A model generated the notes under the pieces. The model did not search any database. It had not been told where the DNA came from and saw only the letters and a list, made by a program, of their open reading frames with translations. Below, one piece after another: positions 23,123-34,380 of a stretch of 64,000 bases of DNA. Origin of the DNA: Liquidambar formosana (Eukaryota > Streptophyta > Magnoliopsida > Saxifragales > Altingiaceae); NCBI GenBank assembly GCA_039720395.1, contig CM077832.1, positions 26,027,763 through 26,091,762 on the forward strand, in the 5' to 3' direction. Position 1 is the first letter of the stretch, and each line of letters opens with the position of its first letter. Both the position numbers and the translations under genes were made by a program.

Positions 23123-23896
23123 TTGGTAAGCCTCTTTATCTTGATGTTCCTACTGAAAATTGTTCTCGTCTCTCTTATGCTAGAGTGTGTGTGGAGGTTG
23201 ATGTAAATTATGTTTTCCCTTCAACTTTTTCTCTTGTTATGGGAGATGATTGTGAAAACGAAGTCTAAGTGGAGTATCCTTGGAAACCTCATGTATGCAA
23301 ATCTTGTAATTCTTTTGGGCATCAATCTAGTCACTGCCCTTCAGTTGTTAAACAAGTCTGGGTCCAATAGAAGAATGTTGAAGTCTCTAACCCAGTTTTG
23401 TACATCAATGAGGACTCCGTGGTTAGTGAAGTTATCATTACTATTCATAGTGCATCTGAAGGTAGTCATGTTGTCTCGCAGGCTGGAAAGTGTGAAGAGA
23501 ACTCCCCAGCGGACACCAACCAATTCCAATCTCTCATTGAAGTAAATGAAGAGAGTTCCTCTGCTGATCTTCCCAGTTTTCAACTAGAACTTCTAACTAC
23601 AAAGACTCCTCCTGATAAGATCACCTCTATCTCTGTTCCTTCTGCAGATGTGGGTAATAGCAAGCTTGCTCAGGTGCCCAATCCAAATACTATTAGTCAC
23701 TCAGAATCAGAGAGCTCCCTTGAGAACACTTTTAAAAATCGCTCTGTCAAAGTGGATGAAGTGGAAAAGATAACCAAGAATAAAGGCAGCAACAAGAAAA
23801 AGAATAGAAAAAAAGAACAAATCTCCTAGTTCTATATTGTCTGCATCCCCCTCCAAGGGCAAGGCTACTGTTATTTCATCATCTGTCAATGATTAA
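23123..23896 (+). pseudogene. ORF1 C-terminal part of LINE G
   Basis: Resumes after H with GKPLYLDVPTENCSRLSYARV and the zinc knuckle CKSCNSFGHQSSHC. There is an in-frame stop before VEYPWKPHVC and a frame-disrupting TAG near 23370. From 23398 the frame is open again, but it ends at a TAG (23827-23829) soon after the Lys-rich stretch. The terminal SVND-TAA overlaps the ORF2 ATG (ATGATTAA, 23889-23896). Confidence 0.85.
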
Positions 23897-26800
23897 GCTA
23901 GCATGTTGGAATATTCGTGGGATGAATGATCCTGCCAAGATGAAAGAAATCCGTTCGTTCATCAGAATAAACAACATTAATTTTTTTGGAATTGTGGAGA
24001 CTAGAGTCAGAGGCATTAATAAACAAAGAATCTCTTCTGCTATCGCTCCTTCTTGGAAGTTTGTTGATAACTACCATGCCTCTACTATGGGTTGCATATG
24101 GATGTGTTGGGATCCTGCTATCTTAGATGTTCAAATTACGAGTTCCTCTAACCAAATCATTCACTGCTAGATTAAAGAAATGCAAGGTGACAAGCGATTT
24201 TTCTACTCTATTGTATATGCCTCTAATTCTCATAATGACAGGAAAATTCTTTGGAGAAATATCCATGACAAAGCTCCGTCTTTCTCTTCTCTTCCCTGGG
24301 TGTTGATGGGAGATTTCAATACTGTCAGATTTCAAAATGAAAAGTTTGGAGGATCTTTTGGGTTTTCTCAATCTATTTCTGATTTTCATTGCTGTTTGCT
24401 GGATGCTGATCTAGTTGATATGCCTTTTATAGGTCCCCTGTTCACTTGGACCAATAAAAGAGTGGATAGCCATCTCATTGCTAGAAAGTTAGATAGAGTA
24501 CTTGTAAATGATGCTTGGCTTGATGCTTTTCCCAATATCTTTGCTGAATTTTTGCCTCCTAATGTTTCTGATCACTGCCCTATGCTTGTTACCTTAGATT
24601 ATCAGAAGAAGAGGTTAAAGAAACCTTTCAAATTCTTTCACTTCTGGGTTGATCATCCTGAATTTCTTCCTATTGTCCAGAAGTGCTGGGAGATGAATGT
24701 TATTGGTACTCCTATGTTTGTTCTTTACTCTAAGCTCAAAGCTTTGAAGATTCAGCTTAAAAGATTCAATACTAGATGTTTCAGTGCCATCAGTGAGCGA
24801 GTTCTCATTGCCAGGGAGGACTTGCATTCAGCTCAAATGAACACTCTCCATAATCCTCATGATGCAAATTTTAGTTCAGTTGAAAAGGAATGCTACAGGA
24901 AATATGTTGATTTAGCTAGTGCTGAGGAGAGTTTTTTCAAACAAAAGGCTCGTATCCAATGGCTTAAGCTAGGAGACCAAAACACAGCTTTTTTCCATCG
25001 AGCTGTGAAAGTCAGGAACTCTAGCAACTCTATCACCAAACTGTATGACAAGCCTAACAACCTTCTCTCTTCCCATGAAGATATTAGTAAAGAGGCTGTA
25101 AATTATTTCAAAAATCTATTTGGTTCTACTAATCCCTCTTGTGTGGGTAGATTTGATATTCTTCAGGATATTCTTGGCTGGAGATGGAATGATGAGCAGC
25201 TGGACATCCTTAATAGTCCTATTACTAATTTGGAGATTAAAAATTCTATTTTCTCTCTCAATAGTAACAAGGCTCCTGGGCTGGATGGGTTCACTCCTCT
25301 TTTTTTCAAGTCGGCATGGAATATTGTTAAGAATGATGTTATTAAGGCTGTAAATTCCTTCTTTTAGTCTAGTAGGTTACTTGGTGAGGTCAATGCTACA
25401 TCTATTGCTCTTATTCCTAAAACTCCAAATGCTTCCAAGATGCATGACTTTCGCCCTGTATCTTGCTGTAACACTATTTACAAATGCATTTCCAAGATTA
25501 TTGCCAGCAGGTTAAAGTTATGCCTCCCAGAGACTATTAGCTTGAACCAATCTGCTTTTGTCTAGGGTAGAAGCATCTCTGACAATATTTTGCTTGCTCA
25601 AGAGGTTCTTAAAGGCTACCAAAGGAATTCTGGTAACCCCAGATGTGCCATTAAGGTTGACTTAATGAAAGCTTATGATTCAGTGGACTTGGATTTCATC
25701 ATTGATATTCTTGCTACTCTTAATACTCCTCCCAAGCTTATTCAATGGATCAAGACTTGTATTGCCACTCCTAAGTTCTCTATCTCCATCAATGGTTCTC
25801 TTGAAGGCTATTTTGAAGGCAATAGAGGGTTGAGACAAGGTGACCCGATCTCTCCTTATTTGTTTGTGCTTGCTATGGAAGTTCTTTCGAGAATTCTGGC
25901 CAAAGTTGCTTCTCTTCCTGGGTTTGCTTATCACTTTAGATGTGCAAAAATAAAATCTCACTCATCTATGTTTTGCAGATGACCTTTTAATCTTCATCAT
26001 TGGAACTGTTACTGCTATGGAGCAAATTAAGGAGGCTCTTACCCTCTTTGAAAGACTCTCTGGGCTAAAAGCCAATCCTTCTAAGAGTAGTATATTTTTT
26101 GCTGGTGTGTCTCATGAGGTTAAGGCTGCTATGTTGAATACTATGAAGTTTTGTGAAGGCTCTCTTCCAGTTAAGTATCTAGGAGTTCCTCTAATTACCA
26201 AAAGCTCTCTATTAATATTTGTTATCCTCTGATTGAGAGAATCACTAATCGTGTTAAGAATTGGAGTGCAAGGAATTTATCTTATGCAGGGAGACTTCAA
26301 CTCATTAGCTCTGTTTTATATGGCATCCAATACTATTGGAGTAGCATTTTTGTTCTCCCTAAAAAGATTTATCACAAGATAGAACAAGTGTTTAGAAGCT
26401 ATTTGTGGTCTGGGAATGAAATGAAACTCACAGGTGCTAAAGTGTGCTGGGCTGCCATTTGTTCTCCAAAGAGTGAGGGAGGCCTGGGTTTACGTAGGAT
26501 GGAAGACTTGAATGTGGCTGTGACTATGAAGCATATCTGGGCTATCTTTGCTCACTCGGGTTCTCTATGGGTGGCCTGGATTGAAGCCTATTTACTTCGT
26601 GGCAGGAGTTTTTGGTCAGTTTCAGCCCCAAATGATTGCTCTTGGGTTTGGAGGAAACTATTAAAGATTAGAGGTATTTTTCGCCCTCTCATGAAACACA
26701 AGATTGGTAATGGGGAAAACACTTTCCTTTGGCATGATAATTGGCATCCTATTAGACCCATTCTTTCTCAATTTACTGAGAGAATTATGTATGATGCTGC

Positions 26801-27545
26801 ACTTCCATCCAAGACAAAAGTAAGTGCTATTATCGATGGTTCTTCATGGAATTGGCCTTCTACTGTCACGGTGGAACTCTTGGAGTTGCAAGCTGCCATG
26901 CCCACCTCTTTAATTCCTTCCAACAGGTCTGATTCTTTATTTTGGTTACCCTCTACATTGGGCATTTTCTCTGTCTCGTCAGCTTGGAAGTCTATTCGTG
27001 GCAGAGGCATTGAATGTGAGTGGCACAAGGTTGTATGGTTTGCCAAAGCCATACGCAAACATGCTTTTATTACATGGCTTGCAATTCTAAACAAGGTGTG
27101 CACTACTGATAAAATGATTTTGTGGGGCTACAATGTTAACCCAAATTGCTATTTTTGCCAAAGTCAGCAGGAAACTAGAGATCACTTATTTTTTTCATAC
27201 CATGTCACCTCTTATATTTGGGGCCGAATCCTCCTTCTTTGTGGCATCCACTGCCCTCCTAGGCTCTGGCAGAATGAGCTTATGTGGGCTTCCAATAGCT
27301 TAAAAGGAAATTCTTTTTGCACTACAATTAAAAAAATTGCTTGGGCCTCCACAATTTATAATATTTGGCAAGAAAGAAATAGAAGACTTCATGAAAACAA
27401 GTTTGTTAGCTTGGAACAAGTGATAGCCAATATCATTGAGGATGTGCGTTTCAAAGCTTCCAGTTTCAAAGGGATTAGGGATAATAGTAGGCATAGGGAT
27501 TTTTGTATGAATTGGGGTATCCCTCTAAGTTGTCTAAATCTGTAA
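23889..27545 (+). pseudogene. ORF2 of LINE G, degenerate
   Basis: Full-length EN-RT-zf-RVT reading with MIKLACWNIRGMND at the start, GDFN, SDHCP, DLMKAYDSVD and LRQGDPISPYLF, ending NWGIPLSCLNL. It has three in-frame TAG codons (24168-24170, 25365-25367, 25563-25565) and frameshifts near 25975 and 26215, so the RT palm is broken around FADDLLIF. The zf-RVT is CYFCQSQQETRDHLFFSY, where the last Cys is Tyr. Not functional. Confidence 0.9.
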
Positions 27546-27608
27546 TTTGTTTGTATTTTTTCTATTGCTTCCTCGGGCTGTGAGGTGTTTCTTTCCTTTT
27601 ACACATTC

Positions 27609-27640
27609 TAGTAAACTCCCATTTTCATGGAGGCTTACTA
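27609..27640 (+). other. 3' UTR hairpin of LINE G (TTTC loop)
   Basis: Fourteen-base arms starting TAGTAA and ending TTACTA, with 11 of 14 positions Watson-Crick and one G-U pair, closed by a TTTC loop. It lies 103 nt before the poly(A), downstream of a CCTCGGGCTGTGAGG box at 27571. Confidence 0.6.
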
Positions 27641-27760
27641 AAATGTGTTTTAGGCTTTTCTTTTTGGCCTGTTTCGTTTGATCCAGGCTTATTCCATTTT
27701 TTCTGTATTTTTGCTTTTCTTCTATACAATTTCTCACTTACCAAAAAAAAAAAAAAAAAA

Positions 27761-28402
27761 AAAATGATCAAGCCATCCCTCATTGATAAGCGCCCTATCA
27801 AGCTTACGAGCAATAAGAGAACCACCTTCTCTTTTGTTAGTCCAGGTAAATAACGGACCAATAAATGGCATGTCAACAATATCAGATTGTAACAGGCAGT
27901 CATGAAACGAAGAAATAGCCGAATTAAGAGAGCGAGCTCCACCAAACCTCTCGCTGCAAAATCGGATAGTATTAAAATCACCTAATAACATCCATGGAGT
28001 AGAACCATTAGTAGTAGCCAAAGAGGAGAGATGATTCCATAACAAAGATCTATCTTGTTGAGAGTTGGAAGCATAAATAAAAGAACTGAGAAAATACTCA
28101 TGATCTTTTAAAGTGTTGACATGGCAATGAATAATCTGATCTATAGAAAAAGCAACTCGAACATCAACCTCAATAGGATTCCAACATATCCATATATGGC
28201 CTTGAGTGGAGGAATGGTAGTTATGAATCACCTTCCAACCAGGAGCAATGGCACGAGCAATTCTATCCATATTAACCCTTCTAACTTTAGTCTCAACAAT
28301 ACCCAGCAGACTAAGATTATTATCTTTGATAAGAGACCTGATTTCTTTTTGTTTGAGAGGGTCGTTAAGCCCTCTAATATTCCAAAAACCTGTATTAATC
28401 AT
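27761..28402 (-). pseudogene. ORF2 N-terminal endonuclease part of LINE D
   Basis: Starts MINTGFWNIRGLND at 28402 and is open to the G insertion, with ETKV, GDFN and LDRALINEGWLDHF. The frame then runs into G's antisense poly(A). The SDH motif lies on the other side of G (15640-15690; SNHCP, a change from the usual SDH). Confidence 0.88.
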
Positions 28403-30782
28403 TAAGAACAGGGGAGGAAACAGTAGCCTTCCCTTTATCAAGGGTACCTGAATTTTTGGAAGCAGAAGGAGCATGTAAAATGGTAGGTTTCTGGTTACTC
28501 TGACCCTTCTTTTTCTTATTATTCCCTTTCTTGACTAGTTCATCCACTTTCATATTAGCATACTTAGCATTAATAGCAGGGGATGTGTTAGATTCAGTTC
28601 CAGCATTGGCTAGTTGCTAAATGGAGAGAAGACTCCAAATCAACCTGAATCTCAGGAACATTAGCCTCCTCAAGTAAAGCACTGAATTTAGTAGTGTTAA
28701 CTAATAAAGGAACAGAAGCATTAGAAATAGCAGGATGGGTAACAATAGAAGTAATAGGAATAGTGGGCACCTCATTCAACCCTTCACTATGAGGATGCTC
28801 TTGCTGACCTGAATTAGGCTTAGTAATTAAAGAATCAGACTCTGAAACAGGAAATACCTTAGGGACATTGTAATTAACGTTCTCTGTACTGAGAATAGGG
28901 GCCAAGTTAACAGGGATTTCTTGCTTAGGCAACCACACCTTCTTGATAGCAACTGGACAGTGCAATGTAGAGTGGCCAAAGATATTACAATTCTTACACA
29001 CATGCGGTTTCCAGGGATATTCAACCCCAAGCAAAAGAAAGTCAAGATCAATGGAGGTACCATCAAGCAAATCAAGATCAAATAGAGTTGGAAACTTAGA
29101 ATTGACATCCACTTCCACACACAATCGAGCAAAAGAAAGTCTCGACAGAGATTCAGTCATTGCATTAAGGTAGAGAGGAACACCAATAGCACTTGCAATA
29201 TAACTCATCCCTTCGATGGTCCAATACTCGGTGGGGACATTGTATAGTTTGACCCAAATGGGGATCTTCTGCAGTTGGGGTTTGATCATCTACATTTTAG
29301 GCTTCTATCTTCTCAAGATGAGAGGCTTTCCACCTATAAACCATGGACCTGCTTCCAAGACCCATTCAAGAGTTTCAGGATTAGTGAATCTGAATAAGAA
29401 CACTCCATTCTCTAGTGTGAGCACCTCAGGCATTTCCTTCCTGCCCTATAATATATCAACTGTGGACTTTAGAAAAGAATACTCAGGCTTCTTGTCAATA
29501 AACTGACCAACCAAATAGTTCTTCCATAACTCACAACCTGCCTGAACCACTTCAGGAGGAGGCCTGACCACGATCTTCCCATTAATCCTATGCGGTTCAT
29601 AGTATTTGAGCTCTAAATTACTTCTTTTACTAGAAGAGAACAATTGCTTCCAATCTTTAACAACAGTATGGGGATGGCCATTGTTGCTAGGAGAATGCGA
29701 ACCATGAGAGACTTCTACCTTATGGGAGTCAAGCATGTTGGTAGATCCAGAACTAGTTCTACCAGGAAGGGAGGGAAACACATTATCCACTGATATACAG
29801 CTTGGAGGATCGAAACAAAACCCAGGGAAATCAGATTGAAGGAGAAGAGCCCTCTTCCCTAAATCCGCCGATGTACATCCTGAAGGATACGTGATGCCTG
29901 CACTAGTAGGACCTCCTCGAGGATTTGAGATAGACCCGAGCCCAGCACCTAAGGAAAGAGCAGAACTGCCACTAGGAACAGCGTTGATGGGGATTGAGTG
30001 CGTCAAAACGGAAGTCTGGACTTTAAAAGGAGAGCTCGAGTCCCTCGCATTAGATCTGAGGTCGTCAACCAGTATGAGGAACCGTGGTTGAAGAACCGAC
30101 AATAGATCGTGAGCACAAATAGCGGCCAGAACTGAAGCCGCTGAAGCAGTACCGTGAGCACAAGGAGGCGTCGTAGCAAATTCGAAAGCATGAGGAACTA
30201 ATTTCATCATAGTGGAAGTCTTGGTACCTAAATCAAAACCCGAAGTGCCATCAACAAGGCTGAGACCTTTCAGCAAGATGAGGATTTGATGACAGAATGG
30301 AGCCGCGATGACAAACCACATGTTAATCCGAGATCACTGAAGATTCGGCATCATGAACAACAGACTGAAGCGAACCAAGCTTAGATCTAAGACCATTAAC
30401 TTTATGAAGAGTCGAACCCACAGCAGATCTGTGACCACAGTCATCAACTTGACCCAAAACAACTTCAGATCCAGGACTATGAACAGCTGCCTGAGAGGAA
30501 ACTAACTCAGATCTGCAAGTTAAGACATCACCAGTCAGATCTGAAGGAAAAATTGAAGGAGAGGTGGATGACAACGGTAGGGGAGCCAAGAAGGACTTCG
30601 TTCCCACTAAAACCGACACACTAGAACCTTCAGAAGAAGATCCAAGAGAAGAATCCCCTTTAAGTATTTTAGCGGCATCAGAGGACTTTGTTGACTCGGA
30701 AAAAGCCTGAATCTGAAGAAGTAACTCCAACTAAAGTGGTGATAGGTTGGTCAATAGAAGAACAGGAATCAACAGTAGCCAT
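28395..30782 (-). pseudogene. ORF1 of LINE D, degenerate
   Basis: The start is probably MATVDSCSS at 30782. Frames at 30323-30730, 29446-30321 and 28594-29289 cover the Ser-rich N-terminus with GITYPSGCTS, the DUF4283-like region (DWKQLFSSSKR; IPIWVKLYNVPTEYW) and the zinc knuckle CKNCNIFGHSTLHC. Two in-frame TAG codons lie near 29290-29312, at the place of the conserved LRKW.PRME. It ends LND-TAA, overlapping the ORF2 ATG by 8 nt. Dead copy. Confidence 0.85.
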
Positions 30783-30868
30783 AATAAATAAGAAAGTGGG
30801 GATTAAAGGAGGTAGGTACACGACGATCAGGACAAAGAGAAGACAACATCATGAACGAGAAAAGGACG

Positions 30869-30888
30869 AGAGCTTCTCTCACTAGAAA
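30869..30888 (-). promoter_or_regulatory. Conserved 5' box of LINE D
   Basis: Sense TTTCTAGTGAGAGAAGCTCT, the same 20-mer as in E1 and E2, about 30 nt from the 5' end, although the D coding regions are clearly diverged from E. Confidence 0.55.
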
Positions 30889-30917
30889 ACATCATTTCCT
30901 TCCTGTCCACGATGCTC

Positions 30918-31870
30918 TCTTAAGGTGAGGTTTTAATAGCTCCATTCTCGGCTTCCATCATCTCAAGATGAGAGGCTTGCCTCCAACAAACCATGGACCA
31001 GAATCAAGAACCCATTCCAAAGCATCAACATTAGTAAATTTGAACAGAAAGAGATCACTATCAGTGGTGAGGACTTCAGGGATTTCTTTCTTGCCCTACA
31101 TTCTCTCAACAGTGGATTTAAGAAATATGTAAGATGGTTTCCTGTCTATGAACTGTCCTATGAGGCAATTCTTCCATTTCTCCATGCCCGCCCTAGCTAC
31201 CTCAGGAGGAGGCTTTGCAATTATCTTGCCATCAACACACGAAGGTTCATAAAACTTCAGATCGAATCTGGTCCTTTTGCTAGTGGAAAAAAGAGCTTTC
31301 CAGTCAACCATTCTAGACTTGATGGGGAGATTAGCATAGATAGGCGCTTCTGAATTAATAGGGGAAGATAAAGTTGGCTCCTTTACCTTCGTCATGGCTA
31401 GCGTGTGTTGTAACATAGGGAAGTCATTTTGTTGTAGAATCGTAGCTTGCATAATATCAATGGAAGATTGACCTGATGGGTATAAAATACCCAAATTATG
31501 CGAACTCCGAGCAAGGGTGGAAGAAGCATTAGATCTGGGTTCATATGCGTTCCTCGAAAAAGATAGAGACTCTGATCGCACCGATGTAGAACCATGAGGA
31601 ATCGCTTCAAAGAGTTGCTCCGAAAGAGCAGGTATGACAGTATATCTGCGATCCATGTTATGAGTAACCATGCTAGGTTGAATCTGTGTAGACTGAGTTG
31701 TGGAAATCAAAGCATCCCGATTCAGCTAAAGAGAGACTTCAGGGAGAGAACCACTCTGAGATATGCTAGGAACAGTAACTGTAGATAGGAGGCGAAATAG
31801 AAGTGTTAGAGGGAACGAAAGTAGCACCCCCTACAATAGGGAAAGGAAAAGAGGACGGGTGGGAAGCCAT
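30918..31870 (-). pseudogene. ORF1 N-terminal part of LINE C
   Basis: The probable start is MASHPSSFPF at 31870, and the long readable block is 31096-31710. It carries GILYPSGQSSIDIMQA, the start of DUF4283 (DWKALFSTSKR) and VGQFIDRKPSY. A stop sits near 31097, where other copies read MWGKKEMP, and a TGA lies near 30965 in the LRKW region. It continues at 6466 beyond LINE D. Confidence 0.8.
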
Positions 31871-32124
31871 TTATGGAAGTTCGAACCAATAAATGAGAAA
31901 TCAGACAAAAGGAAACCAGAGAAGTCGTCATAATGGAGAAGAACACAGTCCAGGGAATTTTCTAAAAACATAATGCTTGCTGATCGTGTCAAAATCAATT
32001 AACCGTAGGATGCAAAAATTTGTATATAGTGGTAGTACGGGTGTCGTACCACAGGGACTGTACTGGGATTATTTTAATTTTGAAAACTGAATACTAAAAT
32101 AACTCACAAAGATGATTTTTGTAG

Positions 32125-32277
32125 TTTGCTCCCCTCGGGCTGTGAGGGTTTTCCTTTGGCTTAAACAATCTCCTAAGCTCCCCTAAGGTAAGCTTAGTTG
32201 ATTGTTTTGCTTTGGTTTGTTGGCCTGTTGGCTTGTATTCTTTTCCTTTCGTTTGTTTATAATATTTCTCAATTACC

Positions 32278-32313
<36 letters not shown>
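32125..32313 (+). mobile_element. Severely 5'-truncated LINE tail in the solo LTR
   Basis: Only 3' UTR remains: the box CCTCGGGCTGTGAGG at about 32133, a hairpin, the tail CTCAATTACCC and a 35-nt poly(A) (32279-32313). No clear target duplication was found. It entered after the LTR, which had entered C. Confidence 0.8.
32163..32207 (+). other. 3' UTR hairpin of the LINE tail in the solo LTR
   Basis: Outer arms AAACAATC / GATTGTTT and inner arms CTAAGCT / AGCTTAG with a 2-nt internal loop, 72 nt from the poly(A). Same class as D and N. Confidence 0.6.
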
Positions 32314-32317
<4 letters not shown>

Positions 32318-32934
32318 ATGTAATGCAAGCTAAATAAATTTATATTTTCTTCAAGAAAAGAAATACTTAGGGTCTTGAATCCACCACTAATCTTGTATAA
32401 AAATGCTCTTATTGTAACGTGTTTCAAGAAGTTATTATTTGGTATGAGCAAGACTCATTGTAGCTACAAGCTAATGACATCATCAAGAAAGGTTCATATA
32501 TTTGTAAATTAGGCATAACTCATCAAAGATATACCATGAACCGTCTCACCTACTCTACTCTAAACTAATTTGTGAGCACGACTCATCTTGTCTAAGCATG
32601 AATCATCTTAATCTCCAAATATATATACAATAAAAACCATTGCATAACCATTGTATTTAAAATCACAGAAATTAAACACAATTTGAGATAAAAATACTAA
32701 AACCAATTGTATCAATAATACAATCCTCCTAGTTATGCAATCCTCATACACAAATAATCAAATCAATAACACAATACAATAAAATACACAATACTTGATT
32801 AGAGCTTCATCTCCATCCTAAGACAAAGATTAGTTGGCCATGTAGATAACCAAGAACCAGTCTCTCCCCTTTGCCGTCTTTGTACCTCCTCTCATTTTCT
32901 CTCCTTTTTTCCATTATTATGTGAATTCCCTTGG

Positions 32935-32942
32935 TATTTATA
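32935..32942 (-). promoter_or_regulatory. TATA box of the solo LTR
   Basis: TATAAATA on the minus strand in the context CCTATAAATACC, with about 950 bp of LTR still to follow downstream. This supports minus-strand orientation of the LTR. Prediction from sequence only. Confidence 0.45.
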
Positions 32943-33558
32943 GGAGATGGGGGAAGGATCCAGCTGATCCCACAAGTCAAAAGCAATGCCCACCTTCTTT
33001 GAATTCTAGGCTGCCCATGTTCTCACTTTGACAAATGCTGCCAGATTCAGATTTTTGCAAATAAATCCACTTCCAGCTCATTTTTGACTTGGAAGACGTT
33101 TGAATCAGGAAATGCCATAAACTAAACAATTGTAGTTCTTTAAGTCCTATTTCCAAAGCCATAAATTTCACCCAAATCGAATATGGGAATCACAAGTTAT
33201 GGCTAGATTACCAAAACTTGGTCAATCTGTCCAGATTTCTTGCTGATTTTGGGATCATGAATTTCTTTGCTTATCTTTGAATTTCAGTTGCTCAAATCTT
33301 CAAAATTGTTGACCCAACTCTTGTTATAGCTCCATGAAATTTTAGGCAAGTGAGAAACCCATTCCAAGTTGCATTTATTAGCTTAAGTAGTCCTGATTGT
33401 CATCTTTTCTGGTATAAACTCAACAGCCCTGCAATAAATCAAGAACACTTTAAACACACAAAATTAAATATAATAAAATAACTAGAAAATATAAATTAGG
33501 GAGTAATTTCAATGAATATTTTGTGCTTATCACTTGCGTTTTTTGCATCCATCCTCCT

Positions 33559-34380
33559 TAGGATTTTTGGGAGCATATAAAACTCCTACGGGTGCCTAGG
33601 AAGTGTTGTGGAGCACCCACGAGTCAATGGCGACTGTAATTGAGTTTGGAGAGTGCCGTGAACTCTCAAGAGTCTCCTGTGATTTTTTTTGAGCATATAC
33701 AGCTCCTACTGGTGTCTTGGAAGCGTTGTGAGACTCCCATGAATATGTGGCTATGCTATTGAGTCCAGCAAGCGTCGTCGACTCTAAAAGGCCTCCTTTT
33801 ATTTTTTGGAGCGTATAGAGCTACTACGGGTGTTTAGGAAGTGTTGAGAGGCTCCTACGAGTCTATAGCGACTCTAATTGAGTTAGGAGAGAGTTATGGA
33901 CTCTAGAAAGCCTCCTAGGATTTTTTGGAGCAGCATAGAGCTCTTACAGGTTTCTAGGAAGCGTTGTGAGGCTCCTACGAGTCCGTGGCGACTTTATTTG
34001 AGACTAGAGAGGGTCGTGGACTCTAGAAAGCCTCTTAGGATTTTTTGGATAGTATTGAGCTCCTTCGGGTGTATAGGAAGCATTGTAAGGATACCAAGAG
34101 TGAATGGTGACTCTGAATGAGTCTAGAGAGCGTTATGGACTCTTGAAAGCGTCATAGGATTTTTTGGACCGTATAGAGCTCCTACGGGTGTCCAAGAAAC
34201 ATGCCGAGCTCCCACGAGTCAATGATGGCTCTAATTGAGTTTATAGAGCGTCGTGGATTCAAAAAAGCCTTCTAGGATTTTATAGAGTGCATAGAGGTCC
34301 TACGGGTGTCTTGGAAGTGTTGTGAGGCACCCACAGGTCAATGGTGACTCTAAATGAATTTATAGAACGTCGTGGACTCT
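33559..34380 (+). repeat. 119-bp satellite, about 7 units
   Basis: The GATTTT box recurs at about 33681, 33800, 33919, 34039, 34158 and 34276, giving steps of 118-120 bp. Variant units occur in an order (cAAGAGTCTCCTGTGA type, GTGGCTATGC type, T-rich type, and so on) that is repeated near 40.2, 44.8, 55.2 and 58.5 kb. No gene. Confidence 0.9.

Larger units (their letters stand above)
15704..27760 (+). mobile_element. LINE G: full-length plus-strand LINE inside D, interrupted by H
   Basis: Opposite in orientation to the host element D. The 5' end is at 15704 and the poly(A) at 27743-27764. The 15-bp target duplication AAAATGATCAAGCCA lies at 15689-15703 and 27761-27775. G's own sequence is 15704-17161 and 23123-27760, with H between. 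It has a 5' box (15736-15755), ORF1, ORF2, a CCTCGGGCTGTGAGG box (27571-27585), a 3' hairpin and a CTCACTTACC tail. Both ORFs are broken. Confidence 0.92.
6467..30917 (-). mobile_element. LINE D: full-length L1-type LINE inside C, interrupted by E1 and G
   Basis: D's own sequence lies at 6467-9359, 15386-15703 and 27761-30917. Poly(T) is at 6467-6488, preceded by the duplication TCTTAAGGTGAG (6455-6466) and matched by a second copy at 30918-30929 beyond the 5' end. ORF2 continues across E1 (linker region) and across G (endonuclease, at WLDHF). That shows one element and not three. The tail motif CTCACTTATCC and the box CCTC-N7-GAGG (6621-6635) are shared with the ORF1-only elements A and R. 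Confidence 0.88.
31981..33532 (-). mobile_element. Solo LTR of an LTR retrotransposon
   Basis: An AT-rich block within the 5' UTR of LINE C. It begins TGATCGTGTC and ends GTGCTTATCA, so the ends are TG...CA with TGAT/ATCA inverted tips. A 5-bp duplication CTTGC flanks it (31976-31980, 33533-33537). It is about 1.37 kb after removing a LINE tail at 32125-32313. Read on the minus strand it starts TGATAAGCAC, has a TATA-like CTATAAATA near its middle and ends GACACGATCA. From memory the ends resemble Ty3/gypsy Tat/Ogre-type LTRs; that family assignment is an inference. There is no gag-pol and no second LTR, so it most likely arose by LTR-LTR recombination. Confidence 0.8.
1812..33558 (-). mobile_element. 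LINE C: outermost L1-type LINE of a five-level nest
   Basis: Minus-strand non-LTR retrotransposon. Its own sequence lies at 1812-6466, 30918-31980 and 33538-33558; the rest is inserted material. Poly(T) (antisense poly(A)) is at 1812-1835, then a 3' UTR, ORF2, the ORF1 C-terminus, LINE D, the rest of ORF1, and a 5' UTR split by a solo LTR. The target-site duplication is TAGGATTTTT (1807-1816 and 33559-33568), with satellite on both sides. ORF1 breaks at 6466 and resumes at 30918 with the D duplication TCTTAAGGTGAG on both sides. It is heavily mutated, which fits its being the oldest LINE of the nest. Confidence 0.85.

Noticed and set aside
15704..27760. G and its surrounding pieces as three separate truncated LINEs
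   Set aside because: Matching duplications and continuation of ORF1 and ORF2 across H, and of D across G, show single elements with insertions.
31981..33532. AT-rich block as a host intergenic region or gene promoter
   Set aside because: TG...CA ends with a perfect 5-bp duplication inside LINE C make a solo LTR the better explanation.
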